DNA of 64,000 nucleotides, taken from assembly GCA_023823795.1 (NCBI GenBank), contig CP085711.1, forward strand, positions 62,001 through 126,000, read 5' to 3'. Shown one piece after another: positions 55,204 to 64,000 of this stretch; positions within the stretch are counted from its first letter, which is position 1, and each line of letters begins with the position of its first letter. The DNA is from Bacillus sp. F19 (GTDB lineage: Bacteria > Bacillota > Bacilli > Bacillales > Bacillaceae). Below the pieces are notes generated by a model. The model was not told where the DNA came from. It saw only the letters and a list, made by a program, of their open reading frames with translations, and did not search any database. The position numbers and the translations under genes are program-made.

Positions 55204-58074
55204 ATGAAAAGAATTTTATCTATTACCCTCGCATTCACGATGATATTCGTTATGTTATCGACCACCACATACGCAAAAATAGATAATGCCAGCAAAGATG
55301 CCAAAATTGCATCGATTAAATTTGATAATAATTTGAAGGACGATGCAAATCAACAAGATTTGATAGCAAAAGGGAATTATAGTTTTGTAGACGGTGTATT
55401 ACCCGGAACCAAAGCTCTGCATTTAGAAAGCGGAAATGGCAATTATGTCAGTACGCCGCAGAGCTTGAAATTTGGAGAAGAGAGTTTTACCGTATCCTTC
55501 TGGTATAAGGGCGACACTAAAAATAATAATGTCATATTATCAAACAAGGATTTTAGTAACGGCTCTAACGCAGGCTGGGCGATTTACACATCAGCCAATT
55601 CGATCAACATGAATTTTGGATTCCCGACTGCAAAAGTAAAGAACATTTCCTTTGGGCGCAACACGTTTGATGCTTCCGATTGGCGTTACGTGACATTTGT
55701 TGTAGACAGAGATAAAATGCTCGCGTCGCTTTATATTGATGCTTACAAAATGGCTGAAACTTCGCTGAGGCACGGATCTTTAGATACGTCGAATCCATTG
55801 AATATAGGTGGCGACGGATTGGGCAACCTCGGCGGTAATTCATTCGATATCGCTGATCTGATGATTTGGAAAGGCGTCATTAGCAGTAAAGTCGTTCAAG
55901 CGAATTATAATAGTTACGCTGGACATGAAGTAGATATGAACGCACTTAACGACACCATATCAGAAGCAAGTGCAATCGTAGAAGACGGTCGCGGCAAAGG
56001 CTTCAGCAAAACCGATTTTAATTATTTGAAAAAGGCTTTGAGATATGCAGAAAAGGTTGCAAGAACGCAAAAAGAAAAATTCTATACACAGGAAACCATC
56101 AATTATTACGAACGTGAACTAAACAACGCCATATTCATCTATCAAAAAAGCAATAAAACATTAACTCCCCCCGGTTTAAATGTAACTATAAACAGTGACA
56201 CAGAAATCAATGGTAATCCTAATACAATCGCGCGCGTGGAAGAAGATATGAGAAAAGCCATGAGCGTGTTCCCGCAGGCCGATGTCATGTTGATTCCTGG
56301 CGACGTTACCGGAGGTAACAACGCCGGTGAACATGTGTGGATGGGTGGGCTTACAAAAGTATACAATAAACTTCAAAATGAGGGTTTATTTGACAGTACG
56401 GAGTTGTTAATGGTAAGAGGCAACCATGATTTGGGCGGTTCCGAAAACCTAATACCTATCGGTTCGGCGGGCGCATGGAACGAAGCAACGAATTCGTACG
56501 ATAACAATTTCTTTAACAGTGCTTATCGGGTTAAGGTAAAAGGATACAATATTGTCGGTTTTGACGCAAATTACAATAACCAAAATACGGTGGGAAAAAC
56601 CCAAAATTACCTCAACACAATCACAGAAGAAGAGGATTATGATCCAACAAAACCCATATTTGTATTTTCTCACTTCCCTGTAAGCGGAACCGTGTGGGGA
56701 TCGAGATGGAGCAGCTCGGGAAGTAATGCTGTAGGTAAATATATTGCCGACAATAATTTGTCGCAGGTGTTTTATATGTCAGGCCATACGCAATACGACC
56801 CGACCGACGAACGTTCTCTCCATCAAGGTTCGGCTACGTTTCTCGATTCCGGTTCGTCGCACTATTCCAGTTATATCGATAACGGTCCGTACGGCGGATA
56901 TATTGAAGGAAATTATATCAATAAATACCATACCATACCGCGCATTGTGAATTTCTTGGAGGTTTACGGTCCGAAAATTATTATCAAACAGTACAATTTA
57001 AGTACTGAAGAATTTGTAGGCATACCTCGTGTAGTAAACGCTGGCGAAGGCAAAAATGCCTTTACGTACAGCAGGAACGATATAAGAGAACTCATACCTC
57101 CGCAGTTTGATGAAGGCAGTATTAAGCCAAAATCCTTCGAAAACAACGAGCTTATTTTTACAATGAAGCAAGCCAGTGACAACGTTCGTGTGCTGGAATA
57201 CAATGTTGATCTGATCAACAAGCTTACAGGAGAAGTGGACAAATCGTTCAATAGTCTTTCGCTGCCGCTAGACAAGCCATTCGATGTATATAGGGAATAC
57301 AAGATGACAGGCTTGTCGCCGGTTACTCCTTATACACTCCGAATATTCGCCGCGGATTCCATGTATAACCGTTCGTCGCAGGAGATTGACATTAATGAAA
57401 ACAGTGGTAATTTAAACAGCATCCCTGCGCCTGCTGACATAACAGAGGGGACAATCGGATCGGCGAAGACAGCGGACGGCCTTGGATTGCCAGCGACAGT
57501 ACCCTTGGATACCGATGAAGGCTGGGGGTTTGCCGATGTGTCATGGAATGTAGATGCTTCAAACTATGATCCCGCTGTAAAGACTGTACAGACCTTCACT
57601 GTAAATGGAACTGTAACTTTGCCAACTGGGGTGGCAAATCCCAATAACGTGCCTTTGACAACAAGCATTAGAGTAACTGTTAATAAGATTCGGACCGACT
57701 CAGTTACCGCTTCATCGTATTTCAATGCCAGTTATACTCCCGACAAAGCGTTCGATGGCATCATAAGGGGCAGCGAATGGGTGTCCAAGTCAGAACTGAA
57801 TCCATGGATCCAGCTGAATTGGACGACGGCTCAAACGTTCAACAAGATTATCTTCTATGATCGGCCTAATTTAGTGGACTGGGCGCCCGGCGGAACGCTT
57901 ACCTTTAGCGACGGAAGCACGGTTAAGGTTTCAGGAATCCCGGATGACGGGAGCGCTTATTCTGTAACTTTCCCTGAGAAGACGGTGACATGGGTCAAAT
58001 TCCAGGTATCCGGTGGAATCGGCTCCGCTGTCGGTTTGTCGGAAATGAAAATTTTAGCGCCGGTGGATAAGTAA
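55204..58074 (+). CDS. Secreted LamG/metallophosphoesterase multidomain protein 3
   Basis: A 956-residue paralogue of protein 1 lacking its N-terminal Ig-like domain. ATG at 55204 follows GGAGG; the signal peptide (MKRILSITLAFTMIF) is identical, mature part from about residue 25. Order: LamG (about 34-240), FIVAR-like helices (245-320), metallophosphoesterase (about 325-600) with GDVTGGN, RGNHD, FSHFP and SGHTQYD, Fn3-like (630-735), Ig-like (740-830) and F5/8C-like (832-956). The first metal motif reads INSDTEI, again lacking the expected His of D-x-H. It stops at a TAA in exactly the same place as protein 2. Predicted phosphomonoesterase or phosphodiesterase, substrate unknown. Confidence 0.85.
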   Translation: MKRILSITLAFTMIFVMLSTTTYAKIDNASKDAKIASIKFDNNLKDDANQQDLIAKGNYSFVDGVLPGTKALHLESGNGNYVSTPQSLKFGEESFTVSFWYKGDTKNNNVILSNKDFSNGSNAGWAIYTSANSINMNFGFPTAKVKNISFGRNTFDASDWRYVTFVVDRDKMLASLYIDAYKMAETSLRHGSLDTSNPLNIGGDGLGNLGGNSFDIADLMIWKGVISSKVVQANYNSYAGHEVDMNALNDTISEASAIVEDGRGKGFSKTDFNYLKKALRYAEKVARTQKEKFYTQETINYYERELNNAIFIYQKSNKTLTPPGLNVTINSDTEINGNPNTIARVEEDMRKAMSVFPQADVMLIPGDVTGGNNAGEHVWMGGLTKVYNKLQNEGLFDSTELLMVRGNHDLGGSENLIPIGSAGAWNEATNSYDNNFFNSAYRVKVKGYNIVGFDANYNNQNTVGKTQNYLNTITEEEDYDPTKPIFVFSHFPVSGTVWGSRWSSSGSNAVGKYIADNNLSQVFYMSGHTQYDPTDERSLHQGSATFLDSGSSHYSSYIDNGPYGGYIEGNYINKYHTIPRIVNFLEVYGPKIIIKQYNLSTEEFVGIPRVVNAGEGKNAFTYSRNDIRELIPPQFDEGSIKPKSFENNELIFTMKQASDNVRVLEYNVDLINKLTGEVDKSFNSLSLPLDKPFDVYREYKMTGLSPVTPYTLRIFAADSMYNRSSQEIDINENSGNLNSIPAPADITEGTIGSAKTADGLGLPATVPLDTDEGWGFADVSWNVDASNYDPAVKTVQTFTVNGTVTLPTGVANPNNVPLTTSIRVTVNKIRTDSVTASSYFNASYTPDKAFDGIIRGSEWVSKSELNPWIQLNWTTAQTFNKIIFYDRPNLVDWAPGGTLTFSDGSTVKVSGIPDDGSAYSVTFPEKTVTWVKFQVSGGIGSAVGLSEMKILAPVDK

Positions 58075-58547
58075 GTTCCTGAGGTCGAGATGACCGTACT
58101 GGGAGACAACAGCATTTATGAAGATTCCGGGGATTTGACGCCTAAGATTACACTAACCGATAAGTTGTCGGGTGTAGACAACGCAAAACGACGGTTACGC
58201 TTGATTTGCATGCTTACCAAATCGGAACGGCGATCCCGCTCTATACGTTGCCGCTTGGGCAGCATACGCTTGTTGTATCCTCCAGCGACTTGGCCGGAAA
58301 CCAGGTAAGCAAAACCGTTTTTCAGACAGTAGCCAGCATCGATTCCTTAAAGACGTTGGTGACACGCTTTGTCGATACCAAATGGATCGACAATGCCGGA
58401 ATTGCCGATAGCCTGCAGGACAAATTGGCAAACAACGATCTAAAGGGCTTTGTGAGTGAAGTGAATGCTCAAAGCAGGAAGCACATTTCAAGCGAAGCGG
58501 CAAACTATTTGCTGCGAGACGCTCAATATGTATTGAAACAAAAGTAA
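58075..58547 (+). pseudogene. Post-stop tail, frameshifted Ig-like plus FIMAH-like domain
   Basis: Counterpart of 52628-53134. After the TAA the frame reads EMTVLGDNSIYEDSGDLTPK; a one-base loss near 58184 (GVDNAK) shifts it, and the remaining tail continues in another frame (YQIGTAIPLYTLPLGQHTLV to the helical SSEAANYLLRDAQYVLKQK and a stop). With both a stop and a frameshift it is a decayed C-terminus. Confidence 0.82.
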
Positions 58548-58627
58548 AGCAATTCAAAGCTTGACCCAAGAGAATAAACACAGATGCCATCACATTTACG
58601 AATTTTAGGATGGATCGGTAATGTAAC

Positions 58628-58661
58628 GGGGGAGATCCATTTTCTCCCCCTATTATTATTG
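58628..58661 (+). terminator. Hairpin terminator after metallophosphoesterase 3
   Basis: GGGGGAGA and TCTCCCCC form an 8-bp GC-rich stem with a 7-base loop; the following TATTATTATTG is only a weak T-run. Confidence 0.65.
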
Positions 58662-58702
58662 ATGGATTCAGGATTTACCACGTTAGGAACTATAATTGTT
58701 AC

Positions 58703-58734
58703 GCAAGCCTGTGAAATTCCTGTTGCAGGCTTGC
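58703..58734. promoter_or_regulatory. Inverted repeat before the HupE-type gene
   Basis: GCAAGCCTG and CAGGCTTGC are perfect 9-bp arms around a 14-base loop, about 55 bp ahead of the start codon. It could be a leader hairpin or an operator; nothing further can be said. Confidence 0.45.
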
Positions 58735-58786
58735 ATAGCAATTCCTTCTCTACTTGGTCCATTTTATGAAAAGAGGTCCAGAAGCA

Positions 58787-59890
58787 ATGAATCTAAGAAC
58801 TTTCCTCTCCTTGTTCATCATCGTATTAATTTTGGGGACTGCCACAACTTCATTTGCGCATTCCTCAAGCATGGGTTACTCGAAGTTAAACGTTAAAGGG
58901 AACCAGATTGACTATGAACTTTTTCTTGATCAACGAGACTTGCTTGTGCAATTTGATACCAACAAGAATGATAATCTGGAAAACGAGGAACTGCCCTCGC
59001 AAAAGGACGGAATCGAATCGTTTTTACAGAAAGATCTTCGAATAGATGTGGATTCGAAACCCTTAACGATGGAATTGCTTTCGATGGACGTGACAACAAA
59101 GGATTCCACAAGAGGCGTAGTGTTTCAATTAAGGTTAACCGCCGATGAAGCGATCGAACAATTAAATATTCATTACAATCTGGTGTTTGAAGATGCGCCT
59201 GCTCATACGAGTGTACTCTTGGTCCATTCAGGGGAATTTTTCTATGAGGATATTCTTGATATCAATAGAAAAGATATTCAGATCACCTTTCCCGCGGCGG
59301 AAACTACCGGAAGCTGCAGCGATTGCGGCCATAGTGCTCAGTCCGAGATTGGCTCCGTCCTGTGGAAATACTTTGTACTTGGAATCGAACACATTTTAAC
59401 CGGCTATGACCATTTGCTGTTTTTGTTATCCTTAGTATTAATTGCATCTAGATTCAAGGATGCGTTGAAGATTGTTACCGCATTTACAGTCGCCCACAGC
59501 ATTACACTGTTCTTGGTGGCCACCGACCGTATTCAGGTCAGTTCGCATTGGGTCGAAGCCTTGATTCCCCTGACGATCTGTTATGTGGCAGTGGAAAATA
59601 TGTTTGTTCAAAAGGCGAAATGGCGGTGGCAATTGACGACCTTATTTGGCCTGATTCACGGTATGGGTTTCGCCGGGGCTTTGGCTGAAACGGGACTTCC
59701 AAAGAGTAATCTGATTGGCTCACTCCTGACGTTTAATTTAGGTGTGGAAGCGGGCCAGATCATGGTCCTATGCCTATTACTTCCCTTCTTACTATGGCTG
59801 CGAAGGTTCCCATGGTATCGTAAAATGATGATTTCAACGTCTTGCCTTATTTTTGTGCTGGCATTTTATTGGTTGATTCAAAGATTGTAA
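58787..59890 (+). CDS. HupE/UreJ-type membrane protein with extracytoplasmic domain
   Basis: A 367-residue HupE/UreJ_2-family protein. The ATG at 58787 follows AGAGG. A signal segment (MNLRTFLSLFIIVLIL, ends TSFAHSS) leads to an extracytoplasmic domain (about 30-185) with an EF-hand-like DTNKNDNLENEE. Seven or so membrane helices follow (about 200-367) with the family motifs LGIEHILTGYDHLLFLLSL, AFTVAHSITLFLV, FGLIHGMGFAGAL and FNLGVEAGQ. HupE/UreJ relatives import nickel or cobalt, and the His/Asp/Glu residues in the helices could bind metal; in this subfamily the cargo is not known. No urease or hydrogenase genes are nearby. Confidence 0.85.
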   Translation: MNLRTFLSLFIIVLILGTATTSFAHSSSMGYSKLNVKGNQIDYELFLDQRDLLVQFDTNKNDNLENEELPSQKDGIESFLQKDLRIDVDSKPLTMELLSMDVTTKDSTRGVVFQLRLTADEAIEQLNIHYNLVFEDAPAHTSVLLVHSGEFFYEDILDINRKDIQITFPAAETTGSCSDCGHSAQSEIGSVLWKYFVLGIEHILTGYDHLLFLLSLVLIASRFKDALKIVTAFTVAHSITLFLVATDRIQVSSHWVEALIPLTICYVAVENMFVQKAKWRWQLTTLFGLIHGMGFAGALAETGLPKSNLIGSLLTFNLGVEAGQIMVLCLLLPFLLWLRRFPWYRKMMISTSCLIFVLAFYWLIQRL

Positions 59891-59913
59891 TTAGGCCATT
59901 TATTGATCAATAC

Positions 59914-59947
59914 GAGAGTTAGCGGTATTTTTGCTAGCTCTTTTTTA
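59914..59947 (+). terminator. Terminator of the HupE-type gene
   Basis: GAGTTAGC and GCTAGCTC pair with one G-U across a 9-base loop, followed by TTTTTTATT. Confidence 0.8.
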
Positions 59948-59990
59948 TTATTGCGTGTCTAACCAAGTTTTTTCAGGGAGGTGAGGAGTA

Positions 59991-60098
59991 ATGAAAAATG
60001 ACCCCTACTCGAAGCATTATAAAAATAAAATAAATCTAAAAAAGGGTCAGATTGTAGAGAAAGAAAGGAACTTAGATGGTTCATTTTGAATTTGTAAG
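59991..60098 (+). CDS. Small ORF with strong ribosome site, unknown
   Basis: 35 codons, beginning MKNDPYSKHYKNKINLKKGQ, behind a strong GGGAGGTGAGGAG. No match is recognised and no second copy exists for comparison. It may be a small basic protein or the start of a truncated gene. Confidence 0.3.
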
Positions 60099-60231
60099 TT
60101 ATGCAAAGGAGAAGGATAGCAATAAACCCTACCTTTTTCGCTTCGGACCTACAACTGGGATAAGTACTCATTTATGTTTACAAATATGAATATCTTATTG
60201 TTGAAACCATATTTATCATGGAGGAATCGGC

Positions 60232-61010
60232 ATGGGATACTTTGTTACTGTAGAGCAAGGTGTGAATTTATATGTTGAAGATATTAATCCGGGGGGCAGC
60301 AAGACGATACTATTTATACATGGATGGCCATTAAACCATAAACAGTTTGAATATCAGTTTAATGTTCTTCCGGCAATGGGATATCGATGATAGGAATTGA
60401 CTGGAGGGGTTTTGGCAATTCGGATAAACCTTTCATTGGTTATAATTTTGACAGACTGGCAGATGATGTCCGCGCTGTAGTAGAGGCACTACAATTAAAA
60501 GACTTCACACTAGCAGGACATTCCACAGGAGGAGCGATATCGATTCGATACATGGCTCGATATCAAGGTTATGGTGTATCTAAATTAGTTCTTATTGATG
60601 CTGCTGCACCTACTAGTGTTCCAAAGGAAGTTGCAAATAAATTTATTACAGAAACATATAATGATCGACCTAAAATGCTTCAAGGAGTAACGGATCTCTT
60701 TTTCTTCCAGCATATCACTGGAGCATTCTCGGACTGGTTCTTTCAGCTGGGATTACAAGCAGCTGGGTGGTCGACTGCCGGAATTATGAAGACTCTAAGA
60801 GATGAGAATGTGTACAATGATCTTGACAAGATACTCGTACCAACACTAATTATTCATGGTATCCATGATAAAATCGTTCCTTTCACCAATGCTCAGGAAA
60901 CTAATAAGCTAATAAAGAATTCACAGCTTATTCCATTTCATTACAGTGGTCATGCTCCTTTCTGGGAAGAACGTGACAAGTTTAACCAGCTATTAACACA
61001 ATTTATTTAG
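60232..61010 (+). pseudogene. Alpha/beta hydrolase with a one-base frameshift
   Basis: ATG at 60232 behind GGAGG opens MGYFVTVEQGVNLYVEDINP, then ILFIHGWPLNHKQFEYQFN and AMGYR before running into TGA. The +1 frame immediately continues GIDWRGFGNSDKPF through the nucleophile elbow AGHSTGGAISI, acid IHGIHDKIVPF and catalytic His YSGHAPFWEE to the TAA at 61008. A single missing base near 60388 (CGATGATAGG for CGATG-T-ATAGG) explains it. All catalytic residues survive, so the lesion is recent or a sequence error. Related to non-heme haloperoxidase/esterase-type hydrolases (about 259 residues). Confidence 0.85.
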
Positions 61011-61029
61011 TTGAAAATTTATACTTATT

Positions 61030-61054
61030 GGGGTACAGCCACATACCCATCAAG
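61030..61054 (+). repeat. IS terminal inverted repeat, left
   Basis: Begins GGGGTACAGCCACATACCCA; pairs with 62668-62692, 24 of 25 positions. Confidence 0.9.
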
Positions 61055-61157
61055 TTAATAAGTAAATTACTAGATACGAAATAATCCTTGTTTCAAAACT
61101 AGCGAGTGATGAAAAAGTAAGCATGCCAAAAAAGCCTTTAAAAACACGATTTTTTTG

Positions 61158-62600
61158 CTAGGCAGCTTGTCTATGCTTCACCGTCGTTTCATACACAACC
61201 CCTAGAATATCAAAGACGGTCATCTTCTTATACCGATGACATTTACGACCGTTCTTTTTGAGCAGCTGATAAAGGCGATGCAGAATTTTCAAAAGGTCTT
61301 CTGTGCCAACTGCTATCGCCTTAAACAGTAATGGAAAGTAATCTTTAATCATATATATCGCTTTGTATTCACTCAGCTCCTGCTTTTTCTTTTCAAGCAT
61401 AAGCTGTCGCATTTGAAACATCGTAGAAGAACAGAGGAGAATGCCAATGAGTTGTCCATATAAATGGCACTCTAGGCGTTCTCTTTTCATATTTTTACAT
61501 TCATCAATTTCGAAGAATGACTTCCACGTTTTAAACAAAATCTCAATCTGCCAACGAAGTGAATACAATGAATGCACGTAGTTCGTTGTTACTTCTTCTG
61601 GCGACGTGTTTGTGAAATATACATTCATGCCCATTAAACGTTTACTTTTATCCTTCATGACAATGCCTTTCTTCTTTTCACGTATCACTTGGTTTTTCAG
61701 GCGTGTTTGCGTTTGATCATCAGTTAAACGATGGATAATGACACGTGCTGGAAGCTTCTGATTTTGGCCAATGTATGCATCGGGAATTTCCATCGTGTCA
61801 CCAGGGGTTAGACTAGACATCATTTGTGTCATATCAAGCTGGATGTATTCTGTTTGCTTTTTTAACGTGCCATTTTTGAAGTATTCTGGCTCAGGGTTTT
61901 TGATATAAATACGTGTATTCAGCTTCAACCGCGAGATATAGTAAGCCTCTTTATCATGAATGGCTTGTAAGTCACCTAAATCGAAGTAACCAAGATCACG
62001 CAAACATAAATCGCCTGCCTCAACGGTTTCAAGGCAGGTGGTACCGTATGTTTTATCATTATTCTTTCCTGGTCCAAGCTGCATGTTAAGAAATTGACCA
62101 CTCAGTAAATCATTTTCCAATTGGATTTTCACACCTGCCGTATTACTACTCCCACCTGAACCTTGATAGTCAGTGGCAAAATGATCAGGCAGTTGAAACA
62201 CTGTCGCATCTAAGATACGGATACGATTAAAAGTAGAAATCATGTGTGCAGAAAGCGATTGATTTGAACAGAGTTTTTTTGAGAGAAGAGAAGTAAAGAC
62301 TTCTCGAAGAAATGCGACAGCTGCTGGATTAAAGCGTTGATTCAGTCCTTCTGGGCTAATTAGTACCTCTGTGGAAGCTTCTAACCGACTGCACAATTGT
62401 GTAAGTGATGTGCTAGCGATTTCCTGACTGAGCCATACGCAAAGGGCAATGAGTTCGTTTGCTTGATACTTACTAGATCGCTGTACAAAGCCAACTTGTT
62501 TGGATATGTTCTGTAGGACTACTGGAGATAAAAAGTATTGTAGCTCTTGTGCGAAAAGATTTAGTTCATTTGAAATGATAGGATTCATCAAAAACGCCAT
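61158..62600 (-). CDS. IS4-family (IS231-like) transposase
   Basis: DDE transposase of about 480 residues from the ATG at 62600 ([10 protein letters not shown]); an in-frame codon at 62630 would add 10 residues. The DDE triad is readable: Asp in [12 protein letters not shown], Asp in [11 protein letters not shown], and Glu in the Y-R-E-K signature [15 protein letters not shown]. The N-terminal part [20 protein letters not shown] and the tail [20 protein letters not shown] are typical of IS231 relatives. The frame is complete, so the element may be active. Confidence 0.93.
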   Translation of the reverse strand: MAFLMNPIISNELNLFAQELQYFLSPVVLQNISKQVGFVQRSSKYQANELIALCVWLSQEIASTSLTQLCSRLEASTEVLISPEGLNQRFNPAAVAFLREVFTSLLSKKLCSNQSLSAHMISTFNRIRILDATVFQLPDHFATDYQGSGGSSNTAGVKIQLENDLLSGQFLNMQLGPGKNNDKTYGTTCLETVEAGDLCLRDLGYFDLGDLQAIHDKEAYYISRLKLNTRIYIKNPEPEYFKNGTLKKQTEYIQLDMTQMMSSLTPGDTMEIPDAYIGQNQKLPARVIIHRLTDDQTQTRLKNQVIREKKKGIVMKDKSKRLMGMNVYFTNTSPEEVTTNYVHSLYSLRWQIEILFKTWKSFFEIDECKNMKRERLECHLYGQLIGILLCSSTMFQMRQLMLEKKKQELSEYKAIYMIKDYFPLLFKAIAVGTEDLLKILHRLYQLLKKNGRKCHRYKKMTVFDILGVVYETTVKHRQAA

Positions 62601-62667
62601 CCTTTCTCGTAAACCTCTTACGATAAGCATAGCGTTTTTTCATTTTGAGGGTATGATTTTAACTTCG

Positions 62668-62692
62668 CTTGATGGGTATGTGGCGGTACCCC
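62668..62692 (-). repeat. IS terminal inverted repeat, right
   Basis: Complement begins GGGGTACCGCCACATACCCA; one mismatch to the left end. Confidence 0.9.
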
Positions 62693-62861
62693 TGTTCCAA
62701 ACTATACAAAAAGGCACCCAAGAATTATCAAAGAGTCTCCTTCGTCTGTTTAACCTCCTACAGCGCAACGGACGAAAATCTCATAGATACCAGAAAAAAC
62801 AGTCTTTGATATATTAGGTGTCGTTTACAATTGTACCATATCTGAAGATCTAGCTGCTTAA
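62686..62861 (+). pseudogene. Older IS4-type transposase C-terminal remnant
   Basis: Right after the IS end the + strand reads [20 protein letters not shown], then [16 protein letters not shown] and, after a one-base shift near 62810, [19 protein letters not shown] and a stop. This parallels the last 55 residues of the intact transposase ([16 protein letters not shown]..., [20 protein letters not shown], ending QAA) but is clearly diverged and in the opposite orientation. A fragment of a related, older element. Confidence 0.85.
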
Positions 62862-62974
62862 TTAAAAAAAGACAAAACCCATTAGGGTTTATTTCGTATG
62901 CGAATTTTTAAATAATCTACACTGATCCCCTATAAAAAGTAAAAAAACTCTCCTGAAAATTTCCTAATGCAGTC

Positions 62975-63239
62975 TTAGCTTGATAGCGATGTGGTACTAC
63001 CCCAAATTGGGGGATTAGCAGCCTCAGTCGTCCATTTATCAACTACATTAAAGGTACCGAATGGCAAAGAAACTATTGAATTACAAAAGATCTTAGACGG
63101 TTTCTTCCCAGGGTTCCTATCCCTTCTTGCAGTCCTATTTTTCTGGTATTTAATTTCCAGGAAAAAGTATAGTGGGAAAAAAGTTCTGCTCATATTAGTA
63201 GCTATTACAATTGTGGGTGTTCTATTAAATGTGTTTTAA
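62975..63239 (+). pseudogene. PTS mannose/sorbose-family IID C-terminal fragment
   Basis: Reads VVLPQIGGLAASVVHLSTTL, KVPNGKETIELQKILDGFFP and two hydrophobic segments ending VGVLLNVF, the pattern of the last quarter of EIID components. The left part of the gene is missing beyond the transposase remnant. The same 3' fragment, shorter and with a stop, is at 48777-48960; both lead into a Pho-like promoter and a metallophosphoesterase gene. Confidence 0.8.
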
Positions 63240-63346
63240 GCAATTTTAGATCAGGATGATATTCAGGCCTGACAGGGTGAGTTTGTTATTATGAATATTC
63301 GTTAAATTCCGCCCCGCCCACACAGAATATAACTTTTGAACTATAT

Positions 63347-63406
63347 AGTTATACCAATAGTTAAACCAATAGTTATACCAATAGTTAAACCAATAGTTAA
63401 AACAAT
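63347..63406. repeat. Five tandem 12-bp repeats
   Basis: Units AGTTATACCAAT/AGTTAAACCAAT alternate, with the fifth AGTTAAAACAAT. The equivalent place before metallophosphoesterase 2 has only one degenerate unit, so the array arose after duplication. It ends about 18 bp before the Pho-like boxes. Confidence 0.92.
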
Positions 63407-63423
63407 TATCAATATTGCAAAAA

Positions 63424-63466
63424 TTTACGTTGGATTTACACCCTGTTAAAATTTGTCACTTACCAT
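63424..63466 (+). promoter_or_regulatory. PhoP-box-like repeats and -10, metallophosphoesterase 4
   Basis: TTTACG (63424), TTTACA (63435) and TTAAAA (63446) at 11-bp steps, then TACCAT (63461-63466) after 9 bp. A fourth, upstream box (ATTGCA) is one base out of phase compared with copy 2. Confidence 0.72.
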
Positions 63467-63592
63467 TAAGCAGATAAGCAAATTTGATTCTGGAGGGGGT
63501 GGTTTTAGAATAATGTCCGGCCAATGGAATGTATCAGTGAGTTGATATGCTAAATTGGGTGGAAATCTTGCAGCAAGAGTTGTATAGGATCA

Positions 63593-63709
63593 ATGCTTAC
63601 GAATTTAGCTCAAAAACTTTACGACGAGGGAGGGACAACCAGATTCGATGTTAACGGGGTCTCGCTGTCAAAACGAGAATTTTTCCAGCTAAGCGATCAA
63701 GTAATATAA
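63593..63709 (+). CDS. Conserved 38-codon micro-ORF in the leader, copy 2
   Basis: Same start, stop and length as 49203-49319; protein MLTNLAQKLYDEGGTTRFDV, then NGVSLSKREFFQLSDQVI. Only one residue differs. About 56 bp just upstream (from about 63513) are absent from copy 1, so the frame is conserved although the surroundings are not. Function unknown. Confidence 0.5.
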   Translation: MLTNLAQKLYDEGGTTRFDVNGVSLSKREFFQLSDQVI

Positions 63710-63813
63710 AATCCTGATTTTCAACCCCTCTAAGGGACCCCTTAACGGGCTAAGCAAAATGACAAACGGCCATTTCATATTGAGTATTACAAAGAATAAC
63801 AGGAGGTTTAATT

Positions 63814-64000
63814 ATGCTATTTCTTAAAAGGTTAAAAATTCTAACACTAACGATAATAGCTATTCTAGTAGGTTTTAGTGCTGTGCCTTTTCAGGGGGAA
63901 AGCTATGCAGAAGGGACAGAAAACACTACGGAAGAACCTATCTTCAGCTTCATGTCCATGTCGGACACGCATAGCAATACGGGTAAAACGGCTAAAGCTG
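63814..64000 (+). CDS. Metallophosphoesterase 4, N-terminal part cut by window
   Basis: ATG behind AGGAGG starts MLFLKRLKILTLTIIAILVG, a signal peptide nearly identical to that of protein 2, followed by EEPIFSFMSMSDTHSNTGKT with the first metal motif D-x-H intact. Only 62 codons are in the window. By its start and leader it is a close paralogue of the 49424 gene. Confidence 0.88.
   Translation, partial: MLFLKRLKILTLTIIAILVGFSAVPFQGESYAEGTENTTEEPIFSFMSMSDTHSNTGKTAKA

Larger units (their letters stand above)
53545..55275 (+). repeat. Segmental duplication, copy 2
   Basis: Partner of 36700-38440. Includes the DeoR gene, Pho-like promoter, long leader and signal-peptide codons of metallophosphoesterase 3. 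Confidence 0.92.
61030..62692. mobile_element. IS231-like insertion sequence of the IS4 family
   Basis: 1663 bp bounded by inverted repeats: 61030-61054 (GGGGTACAGCCACATACCCA and five more bases) and the complementary 62668-62692 with one mismatch in 25. One minus-strand transposase fills it. Length, transposase type and end sequence agree with IS231-like elements. The flanking 10-12 bp (TATACTTATT left, TGTTCCAAAC right) are not a direct repeat, so no target duplication is present. Confidence 0.9.

Noticed and set aside
63347-63406. Possible CRISPR array
   Set aside because: Units are contiguous 12-mers without spacers, and no cas genes are present; a simple tandem repeat.

Overview
The window is AT-rich DNA from a spore-former-type Firmicute, most likely a member of the Bacillaceae. 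Supporting signs are strong AGGAGG-type ribosome binding sites, TTG/GTG starts, a Rex operator, a BirA operator, a bacillopeptidase F-like protease, a bioF-bioH-bioC order and an IS231-like element. No rRNA, tRNA or CRISPR array was seen.

1-16.9 kb is a glycan and L-fucose catabolic block. Two secreted glycosidases, GH95 alpha-L-fucosidase and GH110 alpha-1,3-galactosidase, have the specificities needed to strip blood-group-B/H-like or mucin-like caps. They are followed by a LacI-type operator and a ten-gene + strand run: sugar ABC importer (ATPase, permease, lipoprotein), lactonase, SDR, split UxaA-type dehydratase, second SDR, FAH-type hydrolase and FucU mutarotase. Together these spell a non-phosphorylative L-fucose route ending in pyruvate plus L-lactate. 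A chimeric FAH/aldo-keto reductase pseudogene ends the block.

17-31 kb is mixed chromosome: a beta-propeller secreted protein of split base composition, a graveyard of gene fragments (ArdC-like, MFS, cardiolipin synthase) around hmp, a prolyl 4-hydroxylase-like oxygenase, a 1352-residue subtilase, the BirA-controlled bioFHC genes and a RibD_C-type reductase.

31.5-64 kb is dominated by predicted phosphate-scavenging exoenzymes: Tat-exported PhoD, GlpQ-type glycerophosphodiesterase, and four very large secreted metallophosphoesterases with LamG, CBM, Ig-like and F5/8C-like modules. Upstream of each of the four lie 11-bp-phased TTTACA-like direct repeats, the layout of PhoP boxes, with a -10-like hexamer 9 bp after the last repeat. 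Two of the four sit in a duplicated DeoR-regulator/metallophosphoesterase locus (about 36.7-41.5 and 53.5-58.1 kb). The other two share a duplicated upstream unit carrying a conserved 38-codon micro-ORF (49.2 and 63.6 kb). Interspersed are Rex-controlled ldh plus lctP, two secreted low-complexity proteins, a GntR regulator, a HupE-type membrane protein, a frameshifted alpha/beta hydrolase, and an IS231-like element beside an older transposase remnant.

All assignments come from reading motifs and domain order; no database search was run.
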